From contig NZ_CP109190.1 of NCBI RefSeq assembly GCF_041438805.1, forward strand, positions 9,300,001 through 9,364,000: DNA of 64,000 bases, in the 5' to 3' direction. Position 1 is the first letter of the stretch, and every line of letters starts with the position of its first letter. Source of the stretch: Streptomyces sp. NBC_01707 (GTDB taxonomy: Bacteria; Actinomycetota; Actinomycetes; Streptomycetales; Streptomycetaceae). A program made the translations under genes and the position numbers. The notes under the pieces are model-generated. The model had not been told where the DNA came from. It did no database searches and saw nothing but the letters and a program-made list of their open reading frames with translations. Below are positions 43,659 to 55,113 of the stretch, one piece after another.

Positions 43659-44408
43659 TTATTTGGCGGAGGCTTCGAGCCAGGCGGCGAGGGTGATCTC
43701 GCCACGGGGGGAGTCCCCGTCGGGGATGAGGGATCGCTCGCTCACGTGGGCTCCGTAGTACGGAGCGGCCGGGTCTGCGACGACCTTTCGGTGGTCGTTG
43801 CGGCTCTGAAGGGCTCGGCCGATGATCTCGTCGAAGCGGCCGATCTCGGGTCCGGCGATGTCGACGATGCCGTTCACAGGAGCGCCGACTGCCGCCCGTG
43901 CGACGGCGGCCGCGACGTCGTCGGCAGCGACCGGCTGGAACGACACGGGCGGGAGCGTGACGGTGTCTCCGTCGGTCGCGGTGTCGGCGATGCCACCGAG
44001 GAACTCGAAAAATTGCGTCGCATGGACAATGGAGTACGGAAGTCCCGAGTCCCGGATCAGCTGTTCCTGCGCGGCTTTGGCCTTGAAATAGCCTCCGTCC
44101 GAAGGGCGCTCGACACCGACGATGGAGAGGGCGACGTGATGGTTGACGCCCGTTTCCTTCTCCGCGGCGATCAGGTGCGCCGTCGATGTGGTGAAGAAGT
44201 CCATGACTGCCTGGTCTTCGTACGACGGTGAATTCGTCACGTCGACCACCACGTCCGCGCCGTGCAGCGCTTCGGACAGGCCTTCGCCGGTAATGGTGTT
44301 GACGCCGGTGTTCGGAGACGCGGCTACCGCATCGTGGCCCTGCTCTTTGAGCTTGACGATCACCTTCGAGCCGATGAGTCCGGTCCCGCCGATAACTACG
44401 ATCTTCAT
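43659..44408 (-). CDS. NmrA-like NAD(P)-binding SDR protein
   Basis: A 249-residue atypical short-chain dehydrogenase. MKIVVIGGTGLIGSKVIVKL has the Gly-x-x-Gly-x-x-Gly nucleotide loop. The usual Tyr-x-x-x-Lys is replaced by YFKAKAAQEQLI with the Tyr-x-x-x-Lys at YFKAK, so a catalytic pair may remain; FQPVAADDVAAAVA is the NmrA-type later motif. The family includes redox sensors and quinone or epimerase-type enzymes. Start ATG 44408; the frame continues upstream to 44555 without matching the Rossmann start. Palindromes lie 125-172 bases upstream. Confidence 0.88.
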   Translation of the reverse strand: MKIVVIGGTGLIGSKVIVKLKEQGHDAVAASPNTGVNTITGEGLSEALHGADVVVDVTNSPSYEDQAVMDFFTTSTAHLIAAEKETGVNHHVALSIVGVERPSDGGYFKAKAAQEQLIRDSGLPYSIVHATQFFEFLGGIADTATDGDTVTLPPVSFQPVAADDVAAAVARAAVGAPVNGIVDIAGPEIGRFDEIIGRALQSRNDHRKVVADPAAPYYGAHVSERSLIPDGDSPRGEITLAAWLEASAK

Positions 44409-44532
44409 GATGTTCCATTCATTGCATGCCGGAGTCGTGCAGATCACTGATATCCCGAGTCGGCCCGTGCATGTGACGATGACCATCGCTCCGCCGGTTC
44501 TCCCGGATTCTGCCAAAGCCGAAGCGGTTTCA

Positions 44533-44580
44533 CGGCGGGAACCCGCCGACGTCAAGGGCTTTCCTGCAGGCAGGAAAGCC
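44533..44580. promoter_or_regulatory. Two adjacent palindromes upstream of the NmrA-like gene
   Basis: CGGCGGG-AA-CCCGCCG (44533-44548) is symmetric with a 2-base centre, and GGCTTTCCTGC-AG-GCAGGAAAGCC (44557-44580) has 11-bp arms. The close pair may be operators for an unknown dimeric regulator. Confidence 0.5.
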
Positions 44581-44700
44581 GGGAGCGGAGCCGATATCGA
44601 TGAAAACCCGAATGACCGGAACCGAGTGCCGGCTCACCGTCGTGCCCGCGAGTCGCTCAGAAGTGTGACCCCACCCCTCGGGCGGGCCGTGGATGCCAAC

Positions 44701-44749
44701 GCGTTTCGGACGCCTTCACGGGGGATCGTGAGGTTGGCGTCCGGAACGC
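44701..44749 (-). terminator. Composite hairpin, probably terminator of the ABC ATPase gene
   Basis: Outer arms GCGTTTCGGACGCC and GGCGTCCGGAACGC (14 bp, one mismatch) enclose inner arms TCACG and CGTGA around a GGGGAT loop. It lies about 260 bases after the ABC gene on the minus strand. Confidence 0.6.
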
Positions 44750-44838
44750 TGTGATCAGCCTACCAAAACTTTTCTTCGCCCCGCACACGCCCAGGACTGC
44801 TGTTGAACAGATGTTGTGTAACAGTGTGATTTCTTCCA

Positions 44839-44868
44839 ACGGCCACGGCCACGGCCACGGCCACGGCC
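44839..44868. repeat. Hexanucleotide tandem repeat (ACGGCC)x5
   Basis: Five perfect head-to-tail copies of ACGGCC. It is outside genes and a good candidate for length variation between strains. Confidence 0.9.
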
Positions 44869-45012
44869 CGCGTCCGGTCGGTCCACCGCCTGCCGTGACG
44901 CGATCGCCGCGTGCCCTGGAACCGGCGTGAAACGGGCGCCAGTTGCATGTGCGCGATCACCAGCGTGTCTTAGGGTCGTTGTCGTCCCGCCGGTGGACCG
45001 GTCGTGCGCCGA

Positions 45013-45783
45013 TCAGTGTTCGGTGATCACACCGTCGTTCAGTTCGAGGACCCGGTCGGCCAGGCTGAGCAGCTGAGAGTCGTGCGTGGCCACCAGTGCC
45101 GTCACTCCCTCGCTCCGTACGACGGCCCGTAGCAGCTCCATCACGGCGAGCCCTGTCTCCGCGTCGAGCTGTCCTGTCGGCTCGTCCGCGATCAGCAGCG
45201 CGGGCCGGTTGGCGAGTGCACGGGCGATGGCGACGCGCTGCTGCTGGCCGCCGGAGAGCTCCCCGGGCCGCTGCGCACCGTGGTCGCCGAGCCCGACCAG
45301 GGAGAGCAGCAACGCCACCCGGTCCTCCCGCTCGCGCGGGTCCGCCTTGCGCAGCCGCATCGGTACACCGACGTTCTCGGCAGCGCTGAGGATGGGTATC
45401 AGACCGAAGGACTGGAAGATGAAGCCGACGCGGTCGCGGCGTAGCGCCAGCAGGCCGTCCTCGCCGAGCTCGGAAAGGTCCGAGCCGTCGACGGTGATCC
45501 GGCCCTCGTCCGGGCTGTCGAGGCCACCGACCAGATTGAGCAGTGTGGTCTTGCCGGACCCGGACCGGCCCTTCAGCGCGACGAGTTCGCCCCGCGGGAT
45601 CTCGAAGGACACCCCGCGCAGGGCATGTACGGCCGCGGCGCCGCTGCCGTACGAGCGGTGCAGGTTCTCGACGCGGACTATCGGCGCGCGGGCCGGCTCC
45701 TCCACACCGGCCCGGCCGTCGCCGCGCAGCGCCGGTGCTGCAGCCGGGCTGTCGGTCGTGCTCCCATTCGAGTTCCTCGACAT
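45013..45783 (-). CDS. ABC transporter ATPase of the MacB/LolD type
   Basis: A 256-residue ATPase for FtsX-like permeases. Walker A GRSGSGKTT, Q-loop FIFQSFGLI, signature LSGGQQQRVA, Walker B LLIADEPTGQLD and H-loop ATHD are intact. The first 30 residues are low-complexity. Start ATG 45783 with AGGAG 7 bases upstream is preferred to the frame from 45858. The gene diverges from a pair of large FtsX-type permeases, so it is one of two ATPase candidates for that system. No start overlap with a permease is present. Confidence 0.9.
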   Translation of the reverse strand: MSRNSNGSTTDSPAAAPALRGDGRAGVEEPARAPIVRVENLHRSYGSGAAAVHALRGVSFEIPRGELVALKGRSGSGKTTLLNLVGGLDSPDEGRITVDGSDLSELGEDGLLALRRDRVGFIFQSFGLIPILSAAENVGVPMRLRKADPREREDRVALLLSLVGLGDHGAQRPGELSGGQQQRVAIARALANRPALLIADEPTGQLDAETGLAVMELLRAVVRSEGVTALVATHDSQLLSLADRVLELNDGVITEH

Positions 45784-46134
45784 GCGGATCTCCTGTCCTG
45801 ATGTGGTGCGGCGCCCCGGGCCGGGGCAGGAACCGTGACGGTGCACGGTGCCGAACACGCCTACGGTGCCTGTATCGGAACTGATCGTGGCAGGACTCCA
45901 TGGAGAGCAGGCAGTGCCTCCGAGCGGCGGAGGTCGGGCCGGCCGAGTAGGCCTCGTTTGCAGCTCAAGGGGTGTCGCCCTTGGGTGGGCGGGCGCGGTC
46001 GCCGGGCTCCGTACAGGTTCAGATGGCGATCACACGAGTCTTGAACACTCAACCGTTTCCTGTCCAGTGTCACATGTTATGTTTCCGTGCGACAAAATGT
46101 GGTCCGGTCCCTGAGAGACGAGGCAGGAAGCAGT
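45784..46134. other. Divergent promoter region of the ABC system
   Basis: About 350 bases between the minus-strand ATPase and the plus-strand permease. The part 46040-46090 is much poorer in GC (GTGTCACATGTTATG at about 46067-46081) and is the probable promoter region, but exact boxes were not assigned. Confidence 0.45.
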
Positions 46135-49100
46135 GTGACGGGGTTCATCCTTCTACGCGTCAGAGCCCACCGTCTGCTCCTGGCAGCTTCCCTGCTCGCC
46201 GTTTTGCTGACCACCTGCGTCCTTGCCGTGCTTGTCGCGTTCTCCGGCACCGTGGGCAAAGCCGCGTTGCAACACGGTCTCGGCCATCGGGATGCGGGGG
46301 CCGCCGCTCTCGTCGTCAGCGCACACGTCCCTTCCGAGCGGCGGCACGCGGCCGCGCAGGCCGTGGCACGGGGCGCACGGCAGACCTTCGACGGTCTGCC
46401 GGTCACGGTGCGTGACCTCGAGCGCTCGGGGTCCTATGCGCTGCCGCGTGAGCTGACGGGTGCGGCCTCCGGTGCCGAGCTCCCCGACCTCACGGAGTTC
46501 GCGGCGCTGGACCGATCGCGGATCGAACTCGTCGAGGGAACGTTGCCCGGGCCCGTCGGGACAGCGGCACAGCCCCTCCAGGTCGCGCTTCCCGAGGCAG
46601 CCGCGAAGCAACTGAGGCTCAGGCCGGGTGCCCAGTTGACGCTTGCCGACCGGGCGTCGGACAAGCCGGTGGACATACGCGTCACCGGCCTGTACCGGGC
46701 CGCTGACGCGAGCGACCCGTACTGGCAGCTGGACAGCCTCGGCGGGCGCGGGGTGCGGACCCTTGCCTTCACCACGTACGGGCCGCTGCTGGCCGATCCG
46801 TCCGTGCTCGCCTCGCCTCGGACTTCGCAGGGGGCCTCTGCCTGGTTGGCCACGGCCGACTTCCGCGGGCTCGGCACCGAACGGATCGCAGCGCTGCGAT
46901 CCGCTGCCGAGAGCGGATCCGCTGCGCTGCGCAAGGATCCGGTGTTCGCCGGGTCGGTCACCGTACGCACCGGCCTGCCGACGGTACTTGTACAGGCTGA
47001 GCGCACGCTGACGGTGTCCCGTTCCACTCTGGTGATCGTCGCAGTGCAGCTGGTGGTGCTGGCCGCGTGTGCGCTGATTCTGGTCGCTCGCCTGCTGAAC
47101 AGCGAGCGGGCCGGGGAGACCGAACTGCTGCGGGCCCGCGGAGGTTCGCGCCGCCGGATCACGGGACTCATCGCACTGGAGGCGGTGCTGCTGGCCCTGC
47201 CGGCGGCTCTGTGCGCACCGCTGCTCGCGGGTCCGCTGTCCCGAGAGCTGGTGGAACGTTCTTCGCTCGGCCGCATCGGGTTGCGATTCGATGATGCCGC
47301 GGGGCCTTCCGTCTGGCTGGTGGCGGGTCTGGTCGCGGTGTGCTGTGCCGCCGCGGTGGTGGCACCCGCCGTGTCAGCCGGGGCGGACCTGCGCCGGGGC
47401 CGGGCCGCAGCGCTGCCCGCACCGCTGCGCGCAGGAGCGGACATCGCACTGTTGGCCGTCGCCGCTGTGGCGTACTGGCAACTGAACCGTCAGACGTCGC
47501 ACTCCGGCACGGGGGTACTCAGTGATGACCGGAGCGGCCGCCTGGGCGTCGATCCGTTGCTGGTCGTCACGCCCGCGCTGGCGTTGCTGGCGGGCACGGT
47601 ACTGATCCTCCGTCTGATGCCGCTCGCTGCACGGTTCGTCGAGCGCAGGGCTGCGGGCGGACGCAAGCTGCCCGCAGCGCTGGCGGCTTGGCAGTTCAGC
47701 CGTCGTCCACAGCGCGGCGCAGGGCCGGTCCTGCTGTTGGTGCTTGCGGTGTCGATGGGCATGCTGGCCATCGGGCAGAGCGCTTCCTGGGACCGCTCGC
47801 AGGGCGATCAAGCGGACTTTCGTGTCGGTGCCTCGATGCGGGTACGGGACAACGATCTCGTCAGTCCCGGTGACGCCGGTCAGTACGCGTCCCAGCCAGG
47901 AGTCATGGCCGCCGCGCCCGCTCACCGCTCCGCACTTGGCCTGTCGGGCAACCGCGTCGCCACCGTACTGGCTCTGGACACCGCACAAGCGGAACAGCAC
48001 CTGCTGCTGCGAGAGGACAATGCGGACGGAAAGGCCGGTCGGCTGCTGGCCGCCGTCCGCTCCCACGGGGCCGGCGCCCGGTCGGGTCTCGTGCTGCCCG
48101 GCGGCACCAGCCGGATCACCCTCCGTCTGCGCCTTCAGGACGAGCTGACGAAATCGGCGCCGAAGGGATTCGTCGCCACGGCCACCGTGGTGGTGGAGGA
48201 CGGTTACGGGCTGGTGTACGGGCTTCCCGCAGGGACGGTCCCGGCCGACGGCGCGGTCCACGTACGCACGCTGGATCTCGACAGGACCGGCGGAGGCAGG
48301 CGCGCTGTCCCTGTAGGACCCCTGACGATCACAGGGCTGAGGCTGGACGGCCAGGTGCTGCCGGGTATGGACAGCAACCTGTGCTTCAGCGTGGAGCAGG
48401 TACTCGCCCAGGGCCCCGACCGTGCGAGGTCGCATGCCGTCGCCGTGCCGGACGGGCTGCGCTGGCAAGGCAGCAGCACCGGCACCGTGGACGGCATCGC
48501 GCAGCCGCCGACGGCATTGCGGCCCTCGGCGGCGCGGCCGCTGACCGTTGCGTACCGGGTTGCATCGACGGTGGACAAGGATGCTCCGTATCTCCCTGCG
48601 GAGAACACGGAGCTCCGGCTCACGGCCGAGCGGCCCGCCGCTCCCCGGCAGCTCGCCGCGATCGCGACGGACGCGTTCCTGCGGGCGGCGGGCGCGCGGC
48701 GGGGCCAGAGCGTCGACGTCACCCTGGCCGGCGAGGACGTGCGGGTGAAGGTCGTCGGGACCGTGCGGCAGCTGCCGACAACTGGCCCCGAGGCGAACGC
48801 CACTGCCCCGGACGGCTCCGGCGAATCCACCTCCATCACGGGGCCGGGCGCCACGGGCACCGACGGCGGAGCGTTGTTGCTGGATCTCCGTGCCGTCAAC
48901 GAACTGTTCGCCCGTCGTGGGAGCGCTCCGCCCGTTCCCACCGAATGGTGGCTGAGAGCCGCCCCCGGGAGGACCGCCGCGGTTGCCGACGCGTTGCGCG
49001 TGAGGCCCGATGCCGACCCCGCCGACGTTCTGGTGCGCGACGAGGTCGCTGAGGAACTGTTCGACGACCCGCTCGGTGCGGGGCCGCGCCAGGCGCTGCC

Positions 49101-49503
49101 GGCCGTCGCGCTCGCGGCTGCTGTGCTCGCCGCGATCGGGTTCGCCGTCGGCGCGGTCGGCTCTCTGCGCGAACGATCCGCAGAGCTGGCCGTTCTGAAC
49201 GCCCTGGGCGCATCGCGGCGTCGACTTGCCTGGTCGGTCGCCGCCGAGCAGAGCGTACTGATCGCCATGGCACTGTTGGCCGGCGCCGCCCTGGGGACGG
49301 CACTGACCCGCGCGGTGGTGCCGCTGATCGTCCTCACCGGACGCGCCACCCGGCCGACCCCCGACATTCTGGTCGAACTGCCGCTTTCCCACGTGATGTT
49401 GCTGCTGGCCGGCGTCGCCTTCCTGCCGCTGCTGACGGTCGCCGTCACCGCTCTGCGTCGCGCCGAACCCGCAGTGACGCTGCGCCACCAGGGAGATGCC
49501 TGA
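46135..49503 (+). CDS. FtsX-like ABC permease, large
   Basis: A 1122-residue permease of the FtsX/MacB family. A membrane segment near residues 11-36 (LLLAASLLAVLLTTCVLAVLV) is followed by an extracellular domain of about 260 residues, three or four segments near 300-450, a second long extracellular domain and a C-terminal segment block (near 985-1110) containing an FtsX motif, LAVLNALGASRRRL. Two FtsX modules in one chain make this a duplicated permease. Start: GTG 46135 with AGGAAG 5 bases upstream is preferred to the GTG at 46087, which has no site. The second permease begins right after the stop; the substrate may be a lipid, peptide or antibiotic. Confidence 0.9.
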   Translation: MTGFILLRVRAHRLLLAASLLAVLLTTCVLAVLVAFSGTVGKAALQHGLGHRDAGAAALVVSAHVPSERRHAAAQAVARGARQTFDGLPVTVRDLERSGSYALPRELTGAASGAELPDLTEFAALDRSRIELVEGTLPGPVGTAAQPLQVALPEAAAKQLRLRPGAQLTLADRASDKPVDIRVTGLYRAADASDPYWQLDSLGGRGVRTLAFTTYGPLLADPSVLASPRTSQGASAWLATADFRGLGTERIAALRSAAESGSAALRKDPVFAGSVTVRTGLPTVLVQAERTLTVSRSTLVIVAVQLVVLAACALILVARLLNSERAGETELLRARGGSRRRITGLIALEAVLLALPAALCAPLLAGPLSRELVERSSLGRIGLRFDDAAGPSVWLVAGLVAVCCAAAVVAPAVSAGADLRRGRAAALPAPLRAGADIALLAVAAVAYWQLNRQTSHSGTGVLSDDRSGRLGVDPLLVVTPALALLAGTVLILRLMPLAARFVERRAAGGRKLPAALAAWQFSRRPQRGAGPVLLLVLAVSMGMLAIGQSASWDRSQGDQADFRVGASMRVRDNDLVSPGDAGQYASQPGVMAAAPAHRSALGLSGNRVATVLALDTAQAEQHLLLREDNADGKAGRLLAAVRSHGAGARSGLVLPGGTSRITLRLRLQDELTKSAPKGFVATATVVVEDGYGLVYGLPAGTVPADGAVHVRTLDLDRTGGGRRAVPVGPLTITGLRLDGQVLPGMDSNLCFSVEQVLAQGPDRARSHAVAVPDGLRWQGSSTGTVDGIAQPPTALRPSAARPLTVAYRVASTVDKDAPYLPAENTELRLTAERPAAPRQLAAIATDAFLRAAGARRGQSVDVTLAGEDVRVKVVGTVRQLPTTGPEANATAPDGSGESTSITGPGATGTDGGALLLDLRAVNELFARRGSAPPVPTEWWLRAAPGRTAAVADALRVRPDADPADVLVRDEVAEELFDDPLGAGPRQALPAVALAAAVLAAIGFAVGAVGSLRERSAELAVLNALGASRRRLAWSVAAEQSVLIAMALLAGAALGTALTRAVVPLIVLTGRATRPTPDILVELPLSHVMLLLAGVAFLPLLTVAVTALRRAEPAVTLRHQGDA

Positions 49504-49504
49504 G

Positions 49505-52296
49505 ATGACCAACCGTACGGGCGGGCCGCACATCACGCCTCAGCGACCGATCGCGCCATGGACCAGGACACGGTTGCGCACCGCGCCGGGCTCCGCACTC
49601 GCCTTCGCTGCGCTCGTCCTGCTCACGGCCTTCCTGGCCGCAGCGTTCCCGCGAGCCGTCGACACCAACGAGTCCAGCAGCCTGCGGCAGGATCTCTCCG
49701 GCGCACGTCCGGCCCGCAGCATGCTGGAGCTGACCACGCCGCAACCCGGCCTCGAACTTCCGCAGTCCGTCAGGGAGGACGCGCTGCGCCCAGAGGTGAT
49801 CGCGGCCGCGTACCGTAAGGTTCTGCCGCTCCTGCCCGCACCGGTACGCGCCGACACGACGCAGTCCGCGTACGGCGTCCAGACCACTGAGTTTCTGGTC
49901 GGCCAGGAGGCCTGGCTGCCGCGTCCCGATGGGCTTCCGCCCGAGTTCACCCTTGCCGCACAGGCCGGACTCGCCCATCACTCCACCATCCGGACAGGGC
50001 GGCTGCCGAACGCCCCGGCCGGCCTGACGATGCGGACGAGGGAGCTCGAAGCCGCGGTGACGACCGAAACGGCCGAGGTGATGCGGATGCACGTAGGCTC
50101 CTTGGTCCACATCGGTACGTCAGGCAGTCGAGCTCTGGCCGTGCGCATCACCGGCATCGTCGACCCCGTACGGCCCGAGGGCAACTACTGGTCGGGCGAC
50201 CAGATTCTGCGCAACCCCGGCCTGAGCTCCACGGGCGATCATCCGCCACTCACGTACTGGAACGCGGGGCTGCTCCTCGCCCCCGAGGCGGCACCCGCGC
50301 TGCTGGGCACCCTCGGCGAGCCGCAGGCCTATTGGCGCATCGCGCCGGACGTCACCGGGCTGACGGCTCAACAGCTCCCCGTCCTCAGCGACCGCGTGGC
50401 CTCGCTCGAGAACGGACCGGAGCTGCTCCGCCTCAAGCAAGCGGCCGGCCAGCACGCTTCTCTGACCACCGACGTGGACGACATCCTCGCGTCCCACATG
50501 GAGATGCGCTCCGCAGTCCGCCCCGTCGTGGCGGTGGCAGCGATCGGGACCGGCACGGTGGCGGCATTGACCTTGGCGATGACCGGTGGGCTGTCGGCCG
50601 CACGGCGCGGCGCCGAGCTGGCACTGCTCCGGGCACGTGGTGGGTCGCTGCGTGGCATCGGGGGCAGGCTGCTCGTCGAGTCCGCAGTCGTCGCCTTGCC
50701 GGCATCCGGCGTCGGCCTGGTGGCCGCCATCCTGGCGGTGCCCGAAGGACGACTGGTGCCGGCAGTCGTGGGGGTGTTGGCGGTCGCGGTGCTCGCCTGT
50801 GTGGCGCTGCCGCTCGGTGCGCTCGCGCTGCACCGAAGGCCCCGGCTCCGCGTGGAGCGAGCCGACACCGTCAAGGCCCGGCCCGGCCGTCGGCGTACCG
50901 TCGCCGAACTGAGCCTGTTGCTCCTTGCCCTGGGCGCCGTGGTGACCCTCCGCCGCCGCGGCACGAGTGACTCGGGCGACCACTTGGTGAGCGCGGGCCC
51001 GGTGCTGGTCGGGCTGATCGCGGCACTGGTGCTCGCACGGTTGTATCCCCTGCCCCTGCGGTGGGCGGCCCGGCCGGCCGGCCGGCTGCGCGGAGCGCTC
51101 GGCTTCCTGTCGCTGGCTCGGGCGGGCCGGTCCTCGGCGACAGGTGTCCTGCCGTTGCTGGCGCTGCTGATCGCCCTCACCACGGCGGCGTTCGGAGGCG
51201 CTGTGCTGTCAGGGGTCGCCGACGCACGGGATCACGCCGCGCTGCAGGCGGTCGGCGCAGACGCAAGGATCTCCCGCCCCGGCCCGTCCGGGACGGGGCC
51301 CCTCCCGAACGGCCTCGAGCAGGCGGTGCGGGACGTCCACGGGGTCCAGGTGGTTGCCCCTGTGTGGATCGGACCCACGTTCGACCTGCCCCGTGCCCAC
51401 CCGGTCAAGGGCGATCTCTCCCCTGCACTGGTCGCGGTGGAACCGCAGTCCTACGCCCGGATCACCCGCGCACTGGGGTCCGACACGTACCCGGACCAAG
51501 CACGTCAGGAGAGCCCGGGGCCGAAGGGGGCTGGTGTCCTGAACGTGATCGCCTCGCCAGACGTGGCCGAGACGCTCGGCCACGAACCGCATCTGATCCG
51601 GCTGGTCGGCAAAGACTTCACCGTCCGGGTGGTGGCGGTGCGCAGCCGCATGCCGGGTGTCGTCGTACCCGAATTCCTCCTCGTGGATGCCTCCAGGCTC
51701 AGGCAACGTGTCGCGACCACGGTCCTCCTGGCCTCCGGCGACGAGCTGGACGTCAGAGCGGTACAGGCAGCCGCAAAGGCCGGGGGAGCGGATGTCGACG
51801 TGCAGCTGCGCAGCGAGGTGCGAGCCTCGTTCGCCGACTCGCCCCTGCAGACCGGGACCGAAAGGATCTACGCGGCGGCGATCGCTGCGGGTGCGGGCTA
51901 CGCGGTGCTGGCGCTCCTGCTCTCGGTGCTCCAGTCCGCGCCGGAGCGGACCGCTTTGCTGGCCCGGCTGCGCACCATGGGTCTCACCCGTCGACAGGGG
52001 CGTCGGCTCCTTCTCCTGGAGGCGTTGCCGCAGGCGGCCGTGGCCGCTCTGGGTGGCCTCCTGGTGGGCTGGGCAACGGTTTGGCTGCTGGCGCCGGGAG
52101 TGGATCTGACCCAACTGGCACTCGCTTCCGTTCCCGGCCTCGTGTCAGGGGCCGATGTCTCGTTGCGTGCCGACGCGTGGTCGCTGGCTTTGCCTGCGGT
52201 GGGTGTGGTGGCGCTGGCGGGGGCGGTGGCTGTGGGACAGGCGTGGTGGGCGGGGCGCCGCGGATCGATCACTGAACTCAGGGCAGGAGATATGCG

Positions 52297-52300
<4 letters not shown>
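49505..52300 (+). CDS. FtsX-like ABC permease, second
   Basis: A 931-residue paralogue-type permease that follows the first after 1 base. It has an N-terminal membrane segment (ALAFAALVLLTAFLAAAF near 28-46), a long extracellular part, a middle block of segments (AVVALPASGVGLVAAILAVP and others near 395-500) and C-terminal segments that end in PAVGVVALAGAVAVGQAWWA. RARGGSLRGI near the middle and RTMGLTRRQGRRL near the end are the cytosolic coupling loops that meet the ATPase. ATG 49505 has GGGAG at spacing 9; ATG 49496 touches it. Its stop overlaps the start of the ATPase gene (ATGA). Confidence 0.9.
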
Positions 52301-53247
<947 letters not shown>

Positions 53248-53508
53248 AATCGTCCGCGCATTCCGTGAAGCCCGACCCACGACGGTGTGGGGCCGGCATC
53301 GCGAGGCCGGCGGGTCCCGGTCTTTGCAGCCGATGCGCAGGACACCGGTAGCGGGCGCTGCGCAGATCCCGCTCGACGCCGGAGGCGTACATCCGCTGGT
53401 TTCCGCACCGGACAAGGACGACAGACGTTTTCCGGGCCGCCGCACATCCACGCTCAGCACCGAGGACCGTTTGCCGTCCGCACCCGTGAACCGGCGGGGA
53501 GGCTACGC

Positions 53509-54090
53509 CTAGGAATGCTTGGCGCGGTAGAGGCCTCGGCCGGTCCGCTGGACACGGGACGCACCGACAAGACGGTCCAGTGTGCTGCGGACGCCGTTGA
53601 TGCTTCCGCTGTCGGAGTCACGACCGAGAGCCGCGGCGACATCACGCGCCCGTACGTCGGCGTCACCGACCTCGGCGAAGTACTCCATGATCTGCTCGGT
53701 GAGCTGGCCGTACTTCTTGTGCCCGTCCGAGTCGTCGCCGGCGGTAGCGGGACGTTCGGCGTCGTTGCCGCTCTCCGGCCTGTGAGCCCGCAGCGCGGAC
53801 TGCGTCTCGGCGTTTGCGAGCCCGGAGGAGGCACTGTCCGTCTGCGGTTCGACGGGCGTGGCAGCCTGGCCCCGTTCCGCGGCTGCAGCACCGGCCGCGC
53901 CCGTAGTGACCGGGTTGAGCATCAGGGTCTCAAGGGCACTGAGGGCCCGCTGCACCGAGCCGAGATGCGCCACGACCGCAGCCAGTTCTCTTTCCAGCGC
54001 CTGCTTCTGGACCTGCAGGCGGGCGAGGTCCTCGTGAAGGCTCTCAGCGGTGATCTCGATGTCATGTGCCGCGCGGGTTACAGAGACCAT
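53509..54090 (-). CDS. Coiled-coil and winged-helix-like protein
   Basis: A 193-residue protein in three parts: an N-terminal helix with heptads (EDLARLQVQKQALERELAAV, residues 20-60) that should form a coiled coil, a low-complexity Ala/Thr/Ser linker (about 65-120), and a C-terminal winged-helix-like domain (KKYGQLTEQIMEYFAEVGDAD, then VRARDVAAALGRDS, and VRSTLDRLVGASRVQRTGRG with the wing). This resembles a DNA-binding protein that dimerises, but no family was identified. Start ATG 54090 with AGAGGA upstream. Convergent with the ABC operon. Confidence 0.7.
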   Translation of the reverse strand: MVSVTRAAHDIEITAESLHEDLARLQVQKQALERELAAVVAHLGSVQRALSALETLMLNPVTTGAAGAAAAERGQAATPVEPQTDSASSGLANAETQSALRAHRPESGNDAERPATAGDDSDGHKKYGQLTEQIMEYFAEVGDADVRARDVAAALGRDSDSGSINGVRSTLDRLVGASRVQRTGRGLYRAKHS

Positions 54091-55113
54091 GTGTTCCTCT
54101 CATCCTCAACCCTTCGTGCCGCGCCTCGGCACACCTACGGTGCCGCTCCGTCTGGACGCGGGAATGGGTAACCACGACATCATACGCAGTGACCTCATCG
54201 GGATGTTGCTGTACCGGACGGGTCCCAAGGGTTCGGTAGGAGACTGATCTCACTGGTGAAGGGGCACGAGACAGGGCTGCTCACGCGCTCAGGAAGGCCC
54301 TCCCGGAGGTGGCAGGAACGGCCAACACACATTGAAAGCTGTCCACCAATTATTGCCACTGTTCGCGGCGGACGCAATGGACAGGGAAACACTCACTGTC
54401 AGAGCCATGCAGATTCTCGACTCGGGGGCCGTGCACCCGCTGCCAGTCGGCCCCTTCACGGCGGGCAGGGCATGGATCGTTCTGGCCGCTGCGCGCACGC
54501 GTGGTCCGAGAGACCGCCGGTGTCCTGTCGGCCAGGTGATCCGCAGCGATTCTCACTGTCTGCAGCTCCGGTGGAGGTGGCGGGCGCGCGACACAACAGG
54601 CGCAGCGCGTCGGCGGCTTCCTTGATCTGTGCGTCGACAGTGACAACTGCCTCTCGGCGTAGGTGGAGACGGGCCTTCAGCAGGGCGGCCTCGGTTGGTC
54701 GCTGCGAGCGGGTTTTAACCGCCCGCATTGACCGAACAGCTGCGGAAGGTCTGACAGCCGCGCAGCAGCACGCGGCGCCAGGAAGGGACAAACAGGCGAG
54801 TAGGGTCAACGGCTCCTTGCGGCACAGATTGTGCATACTCTTGTCGTCCCGTGGTGAGTGCGGCGAATGTTGGGTTCCATGCAGGTCACTGCCCGCTCGA
54901 TGACGTCACACGCTTGCTGTTCGGTATCTCGTCGATCGCCGACGAACCTGCCCCTTCGCTCCACCCCCGTCACAGAGCTTCACCATCGCCACGGAGTGGG
55001 CTGCCGGAATGCCCTACGTCGGTACACCGAAGCCCGGGGGAGGGTCCGTCCGCGGTGGGACGACCACCGCGGACGAACTGGCTGCCTGTTCTGCGGTCCT
55101 GGACCGTCGTGCC
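54091..55113. other. Gene-poor stretch
   Basis: About 1 kb with no supported gene. Both strands have short frames; the plus frame 54332-54625 begins at a TTG behind GGCAGG-like sequence but has no known domain. It ends in the terminator of the subtilase gene. Confidence 0.45.
55047..55075 (-). terminator. Terminator of the subtilase gene
   Basis: 12-bp stem CGTCCGCGGTGG/CCACCGCGGACG around a GACGA loop, 39 bases beyond the stop on the minus strand. Confidence 0.82.

Larger units (their letters stand above)
44409..45012. other. Spacer with several repeats and palindromes
   Basis: About 600 bases between two minus-strand genes. It has no gene but is rich in structure: two palindromes (44533-44580), one composite hairpin (44701-44749) and a hexanucleotide tandem repeat (44839-44868). 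Confidence 0.55.

Noticed and set aside
38970..44408. ECF41 sigma plus COE partner (AhpD-like or NmrA-like gene)
   Set aside because: The AhpD-like and NmrA-like genes lie about 18-24 kb from the sigma gene and have no shared operon, so a functional link cannot be claimed.
47374..49536. 720-codon minus-strand open frame
   Set aside because: It is the antisense of the FtsX permease gene; composition is Gln/Gly/Arg-rich without known domains.
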